Shown here piece after piece: positions 1 through 6,575 of a stretch of 7,116 bases of DNA. Position numbers and translations under genes: made by a program. Every line of letters starts with the position of its first letter. Position 1 is the first letter of the stretch. A model generated the notes under the pieces. The model saw only the letters and a program-made list of their open reading frames with translations, had not been told where the DNA came from and did not search any database. Origin of the DNA: Candidatus Krumholzibacteriia bacterium (lineage in GTDB: Bacteria; Krumholzibacteriota; Krumholzibacteriia; Krumholzibacteriales; Krumholzibacteriaceae); assembly GCA_026387805.1 (NCBI GenBank), contig JAPLKY010000403.1, positions 1-7,116 of the forward strand, read 5' to 3'.

Positions 1-600
1 CGGATCATGTTTCCCATGGTCACCGTGATCGACGAAGTGCGCCTCGCGAAGGAGATCTGCGAGGAGGTCAAGGAGGATCTCAAGCGGCAGCGCTACCAGA
101 TCGGCGAAAACACGGAAATCGGCGTCATGATCGAAACCCCCTCGGCGGTCGCCATCGCGGACCTTCTCGCCCGCGAAGTCGACTTCTTCAGCATCGGGAC
201 GAACGACCTCATCCAGTATACGCTGGCGGTCGATCGGGGCAACGCGAAGATCTCCTACCTGTACGATCCGCTCCATCCGAGCATTCTCCGGATGCTCCGC
301 GATACGGTCGCGGCAGCGCACAAGAACAAGATATGGGTCGGCATCTGCGGCGAGATGCCCGGAAATATTCACGGCGCGCTCCTTCTTCTCGGGCTCGGTC
401 TCGACGAGTTCAGCGCCGGATCGTATCTCATTCCGACCATCAAGAAGATCGTCCGGTCGGTCACCTATGATGAAACGCGATCCCTCGTCCGCAAAGCGCT
501 CACGATGGGGACTGCGCTGGAGGTTCGCGAGCTGATCGACCGCTTCATCCACGAAAAGCGGTCCGAGCTCAAGGAATTTCACCCGGAGGCCGGTGCATGA
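1..600 (+). CDS. ptsI: PTS enzyme I (PEP-protein phosphotransferase), C-terminal part, 5' end outside window
   Basis: The reading frame is open from base 1 and encodes about 199 C-terminal residues; E. coli enzyme I is about 575 residues, so roughly two thirds is missing to the left. Enzyme I takes phosphate from phosphoenolpyruvate in the cytoplasm and passes it to HPr. Seen here is the PEP-binding TIM-barrel domain: an IMFPMV strand at the very start, MIETPSA (Mg-binding Glu type), FFSIGTNDLIQYTLAVDRGN (the conserved GTNDL/QYT block), and GICGEMPGN with the catalytic cysteine equivalent to Cys502 of E. coli. The spacing and the CGEMPGN form fit enzyme I better than pyruvate phosphate dikinase or PEP synthase. 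Its stop overlaps the next start by ATGA (597-600). Whether it is the sugar-type (PtsI) or the GAF-bearing nitrogen-type (PtsP) cannot be told without the N-terminus. Confidence 0.95.
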   Translation, partial: RIMFPMVTVIDEVRLAKEICEEVKEDLKRQRYQIGENTEIGVMIETPSAVAIADLLAREVDFFSIGTNDLIQYTLAVDRGNAKISYLYDPLHPSILRMLRDTVAAAHKNKIWVGICGEMPGNIHGALLLLGLGLDEFSAGSYLIPTIKKIVRSVTYDETRSLVRKALTMGTALEVRELIDRFIHEKRSELKEFHPEAGA

Positions 601-1673
601 GCCAAGAGGATTTCGCGAGGCATTACCGCGTCGACGCGAGCAAGATGCTCGATCTCGCGATGCATATGCCCGATCACATCGAGGAAGCCTGGCGCATGAT
701 GAAATCGTTCAAGGCGACGCCGGCGAAGCGAAAGGCGCCCATCATACTCTGCGGAATGGGGGGATCGGCGATCGGGGGGAAGCTGCTGCTCGACATGATC
801 CGCGCCGACGCATCCGTGCCGATCATCCTCGAATCGGGCTATGCCCTGCCCGCCTTCGCCGATGCATCGACCGCCGTCGTTTGCGTCAGCTACAGCGGCA
901 ATACCGAGGAGACCTTGAGCTGCTTCCAGAACGCCCTCATGCGCAAGTGCCCGACGGTCGTCATCACGTCCGGCGGCGCGCTGGCCGAAGAGGCGGACGC
1001 GGCCGGCGTGCGCGTGCTGCGCGTTCCCGGGGGAATGCCTCCCCGCGCCGCGCTCGGATATCTGTTCACGCCGCTCCTCGCGCTCGCTTCGAAGTGGGGC
1101 GCCTGCGCGGTCGCCGACGAGGAAGTGGATTCGGCGGTTCGCAGGAGCCGCAAGCTCGTCGAGAAGTATTCCCTCGAGGGGGATCCCGTCGAGAGCCGCG
1201 CGTTCCAGCTCGCGAAGCGCCTGTACGGAAAAACGCCGCTCATGTACTGCGGCGACGGGCTCCTGCATTCCACGGCGTACCGCTGGAAATGCCAGCTCAA
1301 CGAAAACGCGAAGAGCATGGCCTTCTCGAACAATTTCCCCGAGCTCGGCCACAACGAGATCATGGGCTGGGAGTGTCCCGAGCGTCTCAGGAGCGATTTC
1401 TTTCTCATCATGCTCCGGGACGTCGACGATCATCCGCGCGTCCAGCGAGGGATGGAGGCGGCGTACCGGATGCTCGAACCGCTCGCGGGCGGCGCGATTC
1501 TCATCGAGAGCGAGGGAGATCCGGGGCGCGAAGGGCGTCTCGCGCGTCTTCTCTCGATCATTCTCCTCGGAGATTTCACGAGCATATATCTCGCGGTCGA
1601 ATACGGGAAGGATCCGACGCCGATCGAGAAGATCGAGCGTATCAAGGACGAGCTCAAGATGGAGGATGCATGA
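597..1673 (+). CDS. Bifunctional phosphoglucose/phosphomannose isomerase (SIS-domain, archaeal-type)
   Basis: A 358-residue cytoplasmic enzyme expected to interconvert glucose 6-phosphate, fructose 6-phosphate and mannose 6-phosphate. The first SIS (sugar isomerase) domain carries CGMGGSAIGG (52-61) and the phosphate-binding CVSYSGNTEETL (96-107). PPRAALGY (148-155) holds the arginine expected for catalysis. The second SIS domain carries NNFPELGHNEIMGW (245-258), with the base Glu249 and ring-opening His252. A C-terminal PIEKIERIK (342-350) probably supplies the catalytic lysine. This motif set is that of the small bifunctional PGI/PMI family described from Pyrobaculum and other archaea and found in scattered bacteria, not classical PGI (about 550 residues) or zinc-dependent PMI. 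The start is supported by GGAGG at 585-589, seven bases upstream, and by the ATGA overlap with enzyme I; its end overlaps the next gene in the same way. Mannose activity is inferred from the family. Confidence 0.92.
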   Translation: MSQEDFARHYRVDASKMLDLAMHMPDHIEEAWRMMKSFKATPAKRKAPIILCGMGGSAIGGKLLLDMIRADASVPIILESGYALPAFADASTAVVCVSYSGNTEETLSCFQNALMRKCPTVVITSGGALAEEADAAGVRVLRVPGGMPPRAALGYLFTPLLALASKWGACAVADEEVDSAVRRSRKLVEKYSLEGDPVESRAFQLAKRLYGKTPLMYCGDGLLHSTAYRWKCQLNENAKSMAFSNNFPELGHNEIMGWECPERLRSDFFLIMLRDVDDHPRVQRGMEAAYRMLEPLAGGAILIESEGDPGREGRLARLLSIILLGDFTSIYLAVEYGKDPTPIEKIERIKDELKMEDA

Positions 1674-2644
1674 AGGCGATCATACCGGTGGCGGGAATCG
1701 GAAAGCGGCTGAGGCCCCACACGCTCAATATTCCGAAGGCGCTTCTCAACGTCGCGGGAAAGCCGATTCTCGGTCACATCGTCGATAGTCTTCTCGGCAT
1801 GGGGGTCAAGGACCTCATCCCCATCATCGGCTACAAGGGGGATCTCATCCGCGAGTACCTCACGACCGTCTACAAGGTTCCCATCACCTTTGTCGAGCAG
1901 ACGGAGCAGAAGGGGATCGCGCACGCCGTCTCCCTCGCCCGCGAGTACGCGGACGGGAGCGAGCTCATCATCATTCTCGGCGACACGATCATCAAGACCG
2001 ATTTCACGCGCATCCCGAAGGCCGGCGGCAGCGTGCTCGGGGTCCGCGAGGTCGCCGACCCCACGCGATTCGGAATCTGCGAGGTCGAGAAGGGGATCGT
2101 TCGGAAGATCGTCGAGAAGCCCGAGCATCCGAAGGGCAACCTCGCCCTCATCGGACTCTACTATTTCAAGGACTCGACGCCGCTCTTCAAGGCGTGCGCG
2201 GAGATCATCGACCGAAAGGTCATGACCAAGGGGGAATACCAGATCACCGACGCTCTCCAGCTCATGATCGACGGGGGAGCCGAATTTCACCCGTACCACA
2301 TCGACGGCTGGTACGATTGCGGGAAGGTCGAGACGCTCCTCGAGACGAACCGCATCCTCCTCGAAGACGCGAAGACCGGGGGGAAGCGCGACGGGTGCAT
2401 CATCATCCCGCCCTGCTCGATCGACAAGGGGAGCTCGATCGCGAATTCGATCATCGGGCCCTACGTTTCGGTCGCGAGGGGGTGCGAGATCCGCAACTCA
2501 ATCATCGAGAATTCGATTCTGAACGAGGAGTCCGTCATCGAGAACGTCATCCTCGAGGGATCGGTCGTGGGGGCCTTCGCCGAGGTCACCGGCCGCAAGG
2601 GAAGCGTCAACGTGAGCGACTATTCGCAGATAGACTACCGCTGA
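1670..2644 (+). CDS. Sugar-1-phosphate nucleotidyltransferase with left-handed beta-helix tail (RmlA/GalU-like)
   Basis: A 324-residue cytoplasmic enzyme predicted to join a sugar 1-phosphate to an NTP, giving an NDP-sugar and pyrophosphate. The N-terminal Rossmann-like domain has PVAGIGKRLRPHTLNIPKAL (6-25), a variant of the nucleotide-binding signature with Lys12 replacing the usual Thr. Further motifs are a metal-binding GDT (104-106), VEKP (148-151), GEYQITDAL (188-196) and GWYDCGK (213-219), all typical of glucose-1-phosphate thymidylyl/uridylyltransferases. From about residue 242 there are hexapeptide-like repeats (IANSIIG, IRNSIIENSIL, IENVILEGSVV), a left-handed beta-helix. The long form with a helix tail resembles the archaeal and FCB-type enzymes rather than short RmlA. 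The start overlaps the isomerase stop (ATGA, 1670-1673) with GGAGG at 1661-1665. The open frame runs upstream to 593, but that part is a shadow of the isomerase. Base and sugar specificity cannot be read from sequence. Confidence 0.93.
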   Translation: MKAIIPVAGIGKRLRPHTLNIPKALLNVAGKPILGHIVDSLLGMGVKDLIPIIGYKGDLIREYLTTVYKVPITFVEQTEQKGIAHAVSLAREYADGSELIIILGDTIIKTDFTRIPKAGGSVLGVREVADPTRFGICEVEKGIVRKIVEKPEHPKGNLALIGLYYFKDSTPLFKACAEIIDRKVMTKGEYQITDALQLMIDGGAEFHPYHIDGWYDCGKVETLLETNRILLEDAKTGGKRDGCIIIPPCSIDKGSSIANSIIGPYVSVARGCEIRNSIIENSILNEESVIENVILEGSVVGAFAEVTGRKGSVNVSDYSQIDYR

Positions 2645-2693
2645 GGGTTTTGCGGTCGGGGCTCCATGACATCGTCCGGAGGCTCGGGGTCTT

Positions 2694-2708
2694 ATGCGGA
2701 AATCCGCA
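2694..2708 (+). promoter_or_regulatory. Start-codon inverted repeat of the sensor kinase gene
   Basis: TGCGGA (2695-2700) and TCCGCA (2703-2708) are perfect 6-base arms separated by AA. Because a 2-base loop is too tight, a 5-base stem with an AAAT loop is more realistic. The start codon ATG (2694-2696) lies partly in the left arm, and GGAGG (2678-2682) lies 11 bases upstream of it, slightly farther than ideal. If it forms in mRNA, the hairpin would cover the start codon and lower kinase translation. The arms are also just codons 2-5, so chance is possible. Confidence 0.3.
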
Positions 2709-5006
2709 ATAGTTCTAATTCTTGCCGCCGCTCTCCTCTGCCTGCTTATCTATATCGTTACCTTATCCCTGCCTTACAGCTTGATTGAGAGAGCCGCGCA
2801 GCCCGTTCGGAGCGATCGTGGCTTCTTCATCAGCGACACCGATTTCGATGGAAACGACGAGCTCATCCTTGACGCAGGGAACGAACTGATACGCTATGGA
2901 ATAGGCGAGGGCGCCCTCCGGATTTCCGGCTCGCTGGTCTATCCGTACGAAGACGGGCGGACGATGGGCCTTGCCGACGTGACCGGGGACGGCTGCCCGG
3001 AGTTTTTCGTGCAGACGATCCGTCCGGAAGGCCTCTATCTTACCTGCCACGATTGGCACGCGAGGAATGCATCGGTGCCGCTGTTCAAACGTGGGCCGTT
3101 CTTCCCGGATCAGAAGAAGCTCAAGTCATTCGAGATCGGTTCCGCTGAGGTCTTCGGCGCGGTCGATGCGGACGGCGATTCGGCACAGGAGGCGTTCATC
3201 GATCTGAACTGCAACTATTCCGGCCTGTACTGCCGTTCGCTCTTCGTATGTCGGCCGAATCCGGCGGTGGATCTCTGGAAGTACGATATGGGGCCGACGC
3301 CCACGGGAGGCGGATTTCTCTCCGTCCCGAACGACACGCCTCTCGTCGTGGTTTCGACCTTCGCTCCGTGTAACGGCACTTCGTGCAACGGCACGGCCGA
3401 TAGCGTGGCGTACATATTCTGTTTCAAGGGCTACAATCGTCTGCTTTGGAAGACCCGGACGTCGGGCGCGTATACGTGGAATAACGTGAGACTCGCGGAT
3501 CTCGACGCAGATGGACACGACGAGATCATCGTGTCTCGCAAGTTCGAGGACGGCGAACGCAGGCTGAAGAGGGTGGAGGATCTCTGGAGTATCGCGGTGC
3601 TCGACAGCTCGGACGGCCACATGGTCCGGCAGGCGGCGCTCGGTTCCGGCGTAGCGGGTTTTTGTGCCGCGGATCTCGATGGAGACAACGTGCCGGAAAT
3701 CATCGCCGGCGCGCAGGACGGGAGGCTCTATATCCTCGACAATAGGCTGCGGCTGATTCGCACCTCTCCCGATGCGCGGCAGAATACGATAGGCGACGGC
3801 GTTATCGACGTGCGGGATCTCAATGGCGACGGCAACAAGGAAATCGTATGTCGCGGCGCGACGGAGATACTCATACGGAACGATGAAGGACGCTTGATCG
3901 CGGAAAAAGACATCAATGCCACGCCGATACTGGCTGTTGCGACGGCGGAGGGCAGGAGATACATCGTTGCCGAGGGCATCGATAAGGGTGTCGTCAGAAT
4001 CTTTGAGCTTGAAAAGGAGGCGAAGGCTCTCGGCAAGGAGCCTTGGCTGTTCGCATTCATAGGGATTCTGGCCGGGTTCATGGGAACGTACCTGTTCAGT
4101 CTCTCGAGAGTGCGCGCGTCGAAGCGATCCTCGAACCTCGCGTTCTCCGATGAGGCGTATCACGATCTCCTCGTCGGATTGTCCGCATTCGAACATGGCG
4201 GCTCATCGCTCGCGATTCTTCGGAGGCTGCAGTTCCGGCTGGTCAACTGGGACCGCAGAAAGGATCTGGCGGATGAAGGGCCGGACGAATTCGAAAGCCT
4301 CGTGGAGTCGTTTCGCGGAACCGTCGTGGCAGATCTGAAGCACATCATGATTCTCGCCCGGAAGGCGAAGGTTCCGATTAAGACCCCGAAATCGCTTTTC
4401 GAATCGGCGACTCTGGCATCGGGCTCGCTTGGAGCGCTCATGGCGGCGGACGATCCGGGCGCGCCGGAGGATCAGTCGAAGAGAGCGGCCGCGGCCTTGT
4501 CGATTCTTCAGGAGATCGATACGAGAGTCTCGGCTCTTCGAGCGCATATGCGCACTGTCTTTCGCGCTCGGACGGCAGAGTCCATCGGAAGGGCGCTCGA
4601 TGGAAATCTCGGAACGCTCCACGCCATGGGAATCGAGCCGAAGCTTCATGTTATCGACAGCTTCGACGATGCGGCATTTGTATCGCCTCTTCTCTTCGAG
4701 AAGGTATTAGACAACTTGATATCCAACGCCATTGCGGCAATGGAGCATGGAGAAGGCCGGAGCCTGGAGATCTTTCTGCGCGGCGAGGGCGCGTATCTGT
4801 TGATCGACGTCAAGGACGGCGGCGCCGGCATGAGGAAAGAGGATTGGGAGCGAATATTCGAGCGCGCCGTCACGACGAAGGAGGGGGGTGGATTCGGGCT
4901 CCATTACTCGCGCGAGGAGCTCGCGAAGTTCGGAGGGAAGATATTCGTTCAGGAGAGCGCGCCCGATCGCGGAACGACGTTTCGGATTATCCTCAGGAAA
5001 GCGTGA
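2694..5006 (+). CDS. Membrane sensor kinase-like protein: VCBS/FG-GAP outside domain, one inner helix, HATPase core, atypical H-box
   Basis: A 770-residue protein. Residues 4-24 are a hydrophobic signal or anchor. The outside region (about 25-447) contains six calcium-loop motifs of VCBS/FG-GAP repeats: DTDFDGND (48), DVTGDG (95), DADGD (158), DLDADGHDE (269), DLDGDN (327) and DLNGDG (375), probably a beta-propeller. Residues 451-470 form a second membrane helix. The cytoplasmic part ends in a clear HATPase_c domain: N box KVLDNLISNAIAAM (670-683, Asn678), G1 DGGAG (708-712), lid and G2 TTKEGGGFGL (727-736), GGKI (747-750) and GTTFRI. The dimerization helices are probably 535-575 and 590-625, but the first reads F-x5-A546-D-L-K, with Ala where His is expected. 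His501 (FEHGG) or His550 are alternative phosphoacceptors. No PAS or HAMP domain is visible. It lies 49 bases after the sugar operon and 12 bases before the regulator, its likely partner. Rarer codons (ATA, TTA) appear more often than in the three genes upstream. Confidence 0.93.
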   Translation: MRKSAIVLILAAALLCLLIYIVTLSLPYSLIERAAQPVRSDRGFFISDTDFDGNDELILDAGNELIRYGIGEGALRISGSLVYPYEDGRTMGLADVTGDGCPEFFVQTIRPEGLYLTCHDWHARNASVPLFKRGPFFPDQKKLKSFEIGSAEVFGAVDADGDSAQEAFIDLNCNYSGLYCRSLFVCRPNPAVDLWKYDMGPTPTGGGFLSVPNDTPLVVVSTFAPCNGTSCNGTADSVAYIFCFKGYNRLLWKTRTSGAYTWNNVRLADLDADGHDEIIVSRKFEDGERRLKRVEDLWSIAVLDSSDGHMVRQAALGSGVAGFCAADLDGDNVPEIIAGAQDGRLYILDNRLRLIRTSPDARQNTIGDGVIDVRDLNGDGNKEIVCRGATEILIRNDEGRLIAEKDINATPILAVATAEGRRYIVAEGIDKGVVRIFELEKEAKALGKEPWLFAFIGILAGFMGTYLFSLSRVRASKRSSNLAFSDEAYHDLLVGLSAFEHGGSSLAILRRLQFRLVNWDRRKDLADEGPDEFESLVESFRGTVVADLKHIMILARKAKVPIKTPKSLFESATLASGSLGALMAADDPGAPEDQSKRAAAALSILQEIDTRVSALRAHMRTVFRARTAESIGRALDGNLGTLHAMGIEPKLHVIDSFDDAAFVSPLLFEKVLDNLISNAIAAMEHGEGRSLEIFLRGEGAYLLIDVKDGGAGMRKEDWERIFERAVTTKEGGGFGLHYSREELAKFGGKIFVQESAPDRGTTFRIILRKA

Positions 5007-5018
5007 ACGAGGTGGTCG

Positions 5019-6368
5019 ATGGTTGACGAGCGGCATCGCGTTTTTATCGTCGATGATGAGGCAGACTTCCTGAGAACTCTGAGCGCCCTCATGAGCAAGC
5101 GATACGACGTGGAATCGGCGCGATCCGTCGAGGAAGCGCTCAAGGTGTTTCAGGCTTCAGCCTTTGACGTCGTTCTCCTCGATCTCAATCTCGGCAAAAG
5201 AATCGACGGGCTCGAGCTCCTCGAGAAGTTCCGGGCGATCGATCCAGCCGTTCCCGTCATCATGGTGACGGACGACAACTCTCCGGATTCAATTGTAGCG
5301 GCTTTGAAAAAAGGCGCCGCCGACTATATCAACAAATGTCCGAACATGGCGGATCTCGAGTGCAGAATATTGAAAGCGATCGGCGATCAGCATCTGTCGC
5401 GGGTCAACAGGGCCCTGCGGGACGAGGTCGACGAGATTCGCGGAGAGATGGTGGGCGAGAGCCCGCCGATGCTGGAGCTCGGACGCCGGATCGAGCATGC
5501 CGCCCGGACCGCAATGCCAGTGCTCATCCATGGAGAGACGGGAACCGGCAAGGAGGTCGTCGCCCGGGAAATCCATAAGCGGTACTCGCCGAACGATCCC
5601 TTTATCGGGTTCAACAGCACCGAGGTATCGAAAGATCTATTCGAATCGAAACTGTTTGGAAGCGAACGCGGGGCCTTCACGGGCGCGGTGCAGACGGTGC
5701 CGGGCCTGTTCGAGCGAGCGGGCGATGGAATCCTCTTCCTCGACGAGATCACGGAGATCGATTCTTCGCTCCAGGCCAAGCTGCTGAGGGTGATCGAGCA
5801 GCGGGAGTTCGAGAGGCTCGGAAGCTCGAGGAAGATGCGATTCAGGGGCAAGCTGCTTGCCTCGACGAACCGGAACCTGCAGGAAGCCGTCGACACGGGA
5901 GCCTTCAGGAAGGATCTCTACTTCCGTTTCAGCACGCACCTGATAACGGTGCCGCCGCTGCGGGAACGCCGCGGGGACATCCCGCTCCTCGCGCGCTACT
6001 TTCTCCGAAGGAAATCCCGGGAGCTGGGCAGACCGATGCCGCCGGTGAGCGACGACGAAATATCGAAGCTCTGCTCGGAGGATTGGCCGGGAAACGTGCG
6101 GGAGCTCGAGAACCGGATGATCTGTTTGGTCATCGGCGATTTAGGCGCTTCGGCTCTCGGCCGGGACGCCGGTCCCGAGGGGAGCACGGAGGCCGATCTC
6201 TTCGAGATGGACTATCCATCGGCAAAGCGCGAGATGGTTCAACGATTTCAGCGGGCGTACCTGGCGCGCGTGCTCGCTTCCTGTAATGGAGACGTGAATG
6301 AGACCGCGAAACGAATGAATATCTCGCGCCAGGGTCTGCAGAAGATCATGAAGGATATCGGAGACTGA
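5019..6368 (+). CDS. Sigma-54-dependent response regulator, NtrC family (receiver-AAA+-Fis HTH)
   Basis: A 449-residue cytoplasmic transcription activator. The receiver domain (about 6-122) has the acidic pair Asp12/Asp13, phosphoacceptor Asp55 (VVLLDLNLG), switch Thr84 and Lys106. The lysine is followed by Cys-Pro instead of the usual Pro. The AAA+ domain (about 145-370) has Walker A GETGTGKE (172-179), an intact GAFTGA loop (218-223) that contacts sigma-54, Walker B ILFLDE (238-243), FRKDLYFR with the arginine-finger residues (296-303), and sensor II WPGNVRELEN (356-365). The motif usually reading NCAA is NSTE here, a mild divergence. The C-terminal Fis-type helix-turn-helix spans about 407-447 (GDVNETAKRMNISRQGLQKIM). 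The length is normal for NtrC-type proteins. The gene starts 12 bases after the kinase stop, with GAGG at 5009-5012, so the two form an operon and presumably a pair. Activation by phosphorylation at Asp55 is the family rule and inferred here. Confidence 0.97.
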   Translation: MVDERHRVFIVDDEADFLRTLSALMSKRYDVESARSVEEALKVFQASAFDVVLLDLNLGKRIDGLELLEKFRAIDPAVPVIMVTDDNSPDSIVAALKKGAADYINKCPNMADLECRILKAIGDQHLSRVNRALRDEVDEIRGEMVGESPPMLELGRRIEHAARTAMPVLIHGETGTGKEVVAREIHKRYSPNDPFIGFNSTEVSKDLFESKLFGSERGAFTGAVQTVPGLFERAGDGILFLDEITEIDSSLQAKLLRVIEQREFERLGSSRKMRFRGKLLASTNRNLQEAVDTGAFRKDLYFRFSTHLITVPPLRERRGDIPLLARYFLRRKSRELGRPMPPVSDDEISKLCSEDWPGNVRELENRMICLVIGDLGASALGRDAGPEGSTEADLFEMDYPSAKREMVQRFQRAYLARVLASCNGDVNETAKRMNISRQGLQKIMKDIGD

Positions 6369-6380
6369 CGGCGCAGTCTC
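6361..6380 (+). repeat. Inverted repeat spanning the activator stop codon
   Basis: GAGACTG (6361-6367) pairs perfectly with CAGTCTC (6374-6380) around a six-base loop ACGGCG. The stop codon TGA (6366-6368) lies at the edge of the stem and loop. What follows is GGGTTTCGCT, with no real T run, so a classical intrinsic terminator is doubtful. It might protect the 3' end of the kinase-regulator mRNA or be a weak terminator. Confidence 0.4.
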
Positions 6381-6423
6381 GGGTTTCGCTCTCAGGATAG
6401 ATGCTTCGAGTGTCTCGCCTTTT

Positions 6424-6441
6424 TGGAAACCAGCGTTTCCA
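6424..6441 (+). terminator. Possible weak terminator or operator hairpin
   Basis: TGGAAAC (6424-6430) and GTTTCCA (6435-6441) form a perfect 7-base inverted repeat around a CAGC loop, 56 bases after the activator stop. Only TTTC follows and the stem has few G-C pairs, so termination would be weak; it could equally be a protein-binding dyad. The symmetry is seen directly and the function is a guess. Confidence 0.35.
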
Positions 6442-6454
6442 TTTCTGAGCAATT

Positions 6455-6473
6455 CCGTAACAAAAGTTACCTG
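6455..6473 (+). promoter_or_regulatory. Dyad copy 1, CCGTAAC-N4-GTTACCTG (candidate activator site)
   Basis: GTAAC (6457-6461) and GTTAC (6466-6470) are perfect inverted half-sites around AAAA. The site is centred about 202 bases upstream of the start implied by the candidate sigma-54 promoter, within the range of enhancer sites for NtrC-type activators. A near-identical copy lies 60 bases downstream. Binding by the adjacent activator is an inference. Confidence 0.5.
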
Positions 6474-6484
6474 CTTGCGCTGCA

Positions 6485-6495
6485 GCTGTTACAGC
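6485..6495 (+). promoter_or_regulatory. GCTGTTACAGC palindrome between the two dyads
   Basis: GCTGT (6485-6489) and ACAGC (6491-6495) are perfect 5-base arms around a single T. The element contains GTTAC (6488-6492), the same half-site as the flanking dyads, so it may be a third, weaker binding site of the same protein. It is short enough to arise by chance. Confidence 0.3.
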
Positions 6496-6514
6496 CGACT
6501 GCTGCCTTTGATGA

Positions 6515-6533
6515 CCGTAACGGCGGTTGCCTG
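6515..6533 (+). promoter_or_regulatory. Dyad copy 2, CCGTAAC-N4-GTTGCCTG (candidate activator site)
   Basis: This is the second copy of the 6455-6473 element. Outside the 4-base spacer (GGCG here, AAAA there) 14 of 15 bases are identical. The right half-site has one change (GTTGC for GTTAC), so its own symmetry is imperfect. Its centre lies about 142 bases upstream of the start implied by the candidate sigma-54 promoter. Conservation of the arms but not the spacer is what a protein-binding dyad would show. Confidence 0.5.
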
Positions 6534-6575
6534 GAGTCAGATTCACCCGCATGGATATCGGCCATAGCGAACGGC

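Noticed and set aside
1..600. Pyruvate phosphate dikinase or PEP synthase as alternatives for the first gene.
   Set aside because: They share the PEP-binding fold, but the IMFPMV, GTNDLIQYTLAVDRGN and CGEMPGN forms and the short C-terminal tail match enzyme I better.
593..1669. Upstream extension of the nucleotidyltransferase open frame, which would give a 683-residue protein.
   Set aside because: These codons overlap the isomerase in another frame, are Arg/Ala-rich low-information sequence, and have no family motifs. The ATGA overlap at 1670 with GGAGG at 1661-1665 and the canonical first strand MKAIIPVAG fix the true start.
579..2299. Long antisense open frames opposite the isomerase and nucleotidyltransferase.
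   Set aside because: They mirror the codon structure of GC-rich sense genes with convincing motifs; their own translations show no recognisable domain.
2645..2693. Possible promoter or terminator between the sugar operon and the kinase gene.
   Set aside because: I found no GG-N10-GC site, no convincing -35/-10 pair and no stem followed by T residues. Only 4-base complementarities (CTCC/GGAG) are present. Read-through from the sugar operon therefore cannot be excluded.
2757..2762. GTTACC inside the kinase gene, resembling the half-site of the intergenic dyads.
   Set aside because: A lone half-site within coding sequence, with no inverted partner at the right spacing, is expected by chance.
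3126..4196. A 356-codon minus-strand open frame opposite the sensor kinase.
   Set aside because: The + strand here encodes ordered VCBS calcium loops and a membrane helix. The antisense product is Arg-rich and featureless.
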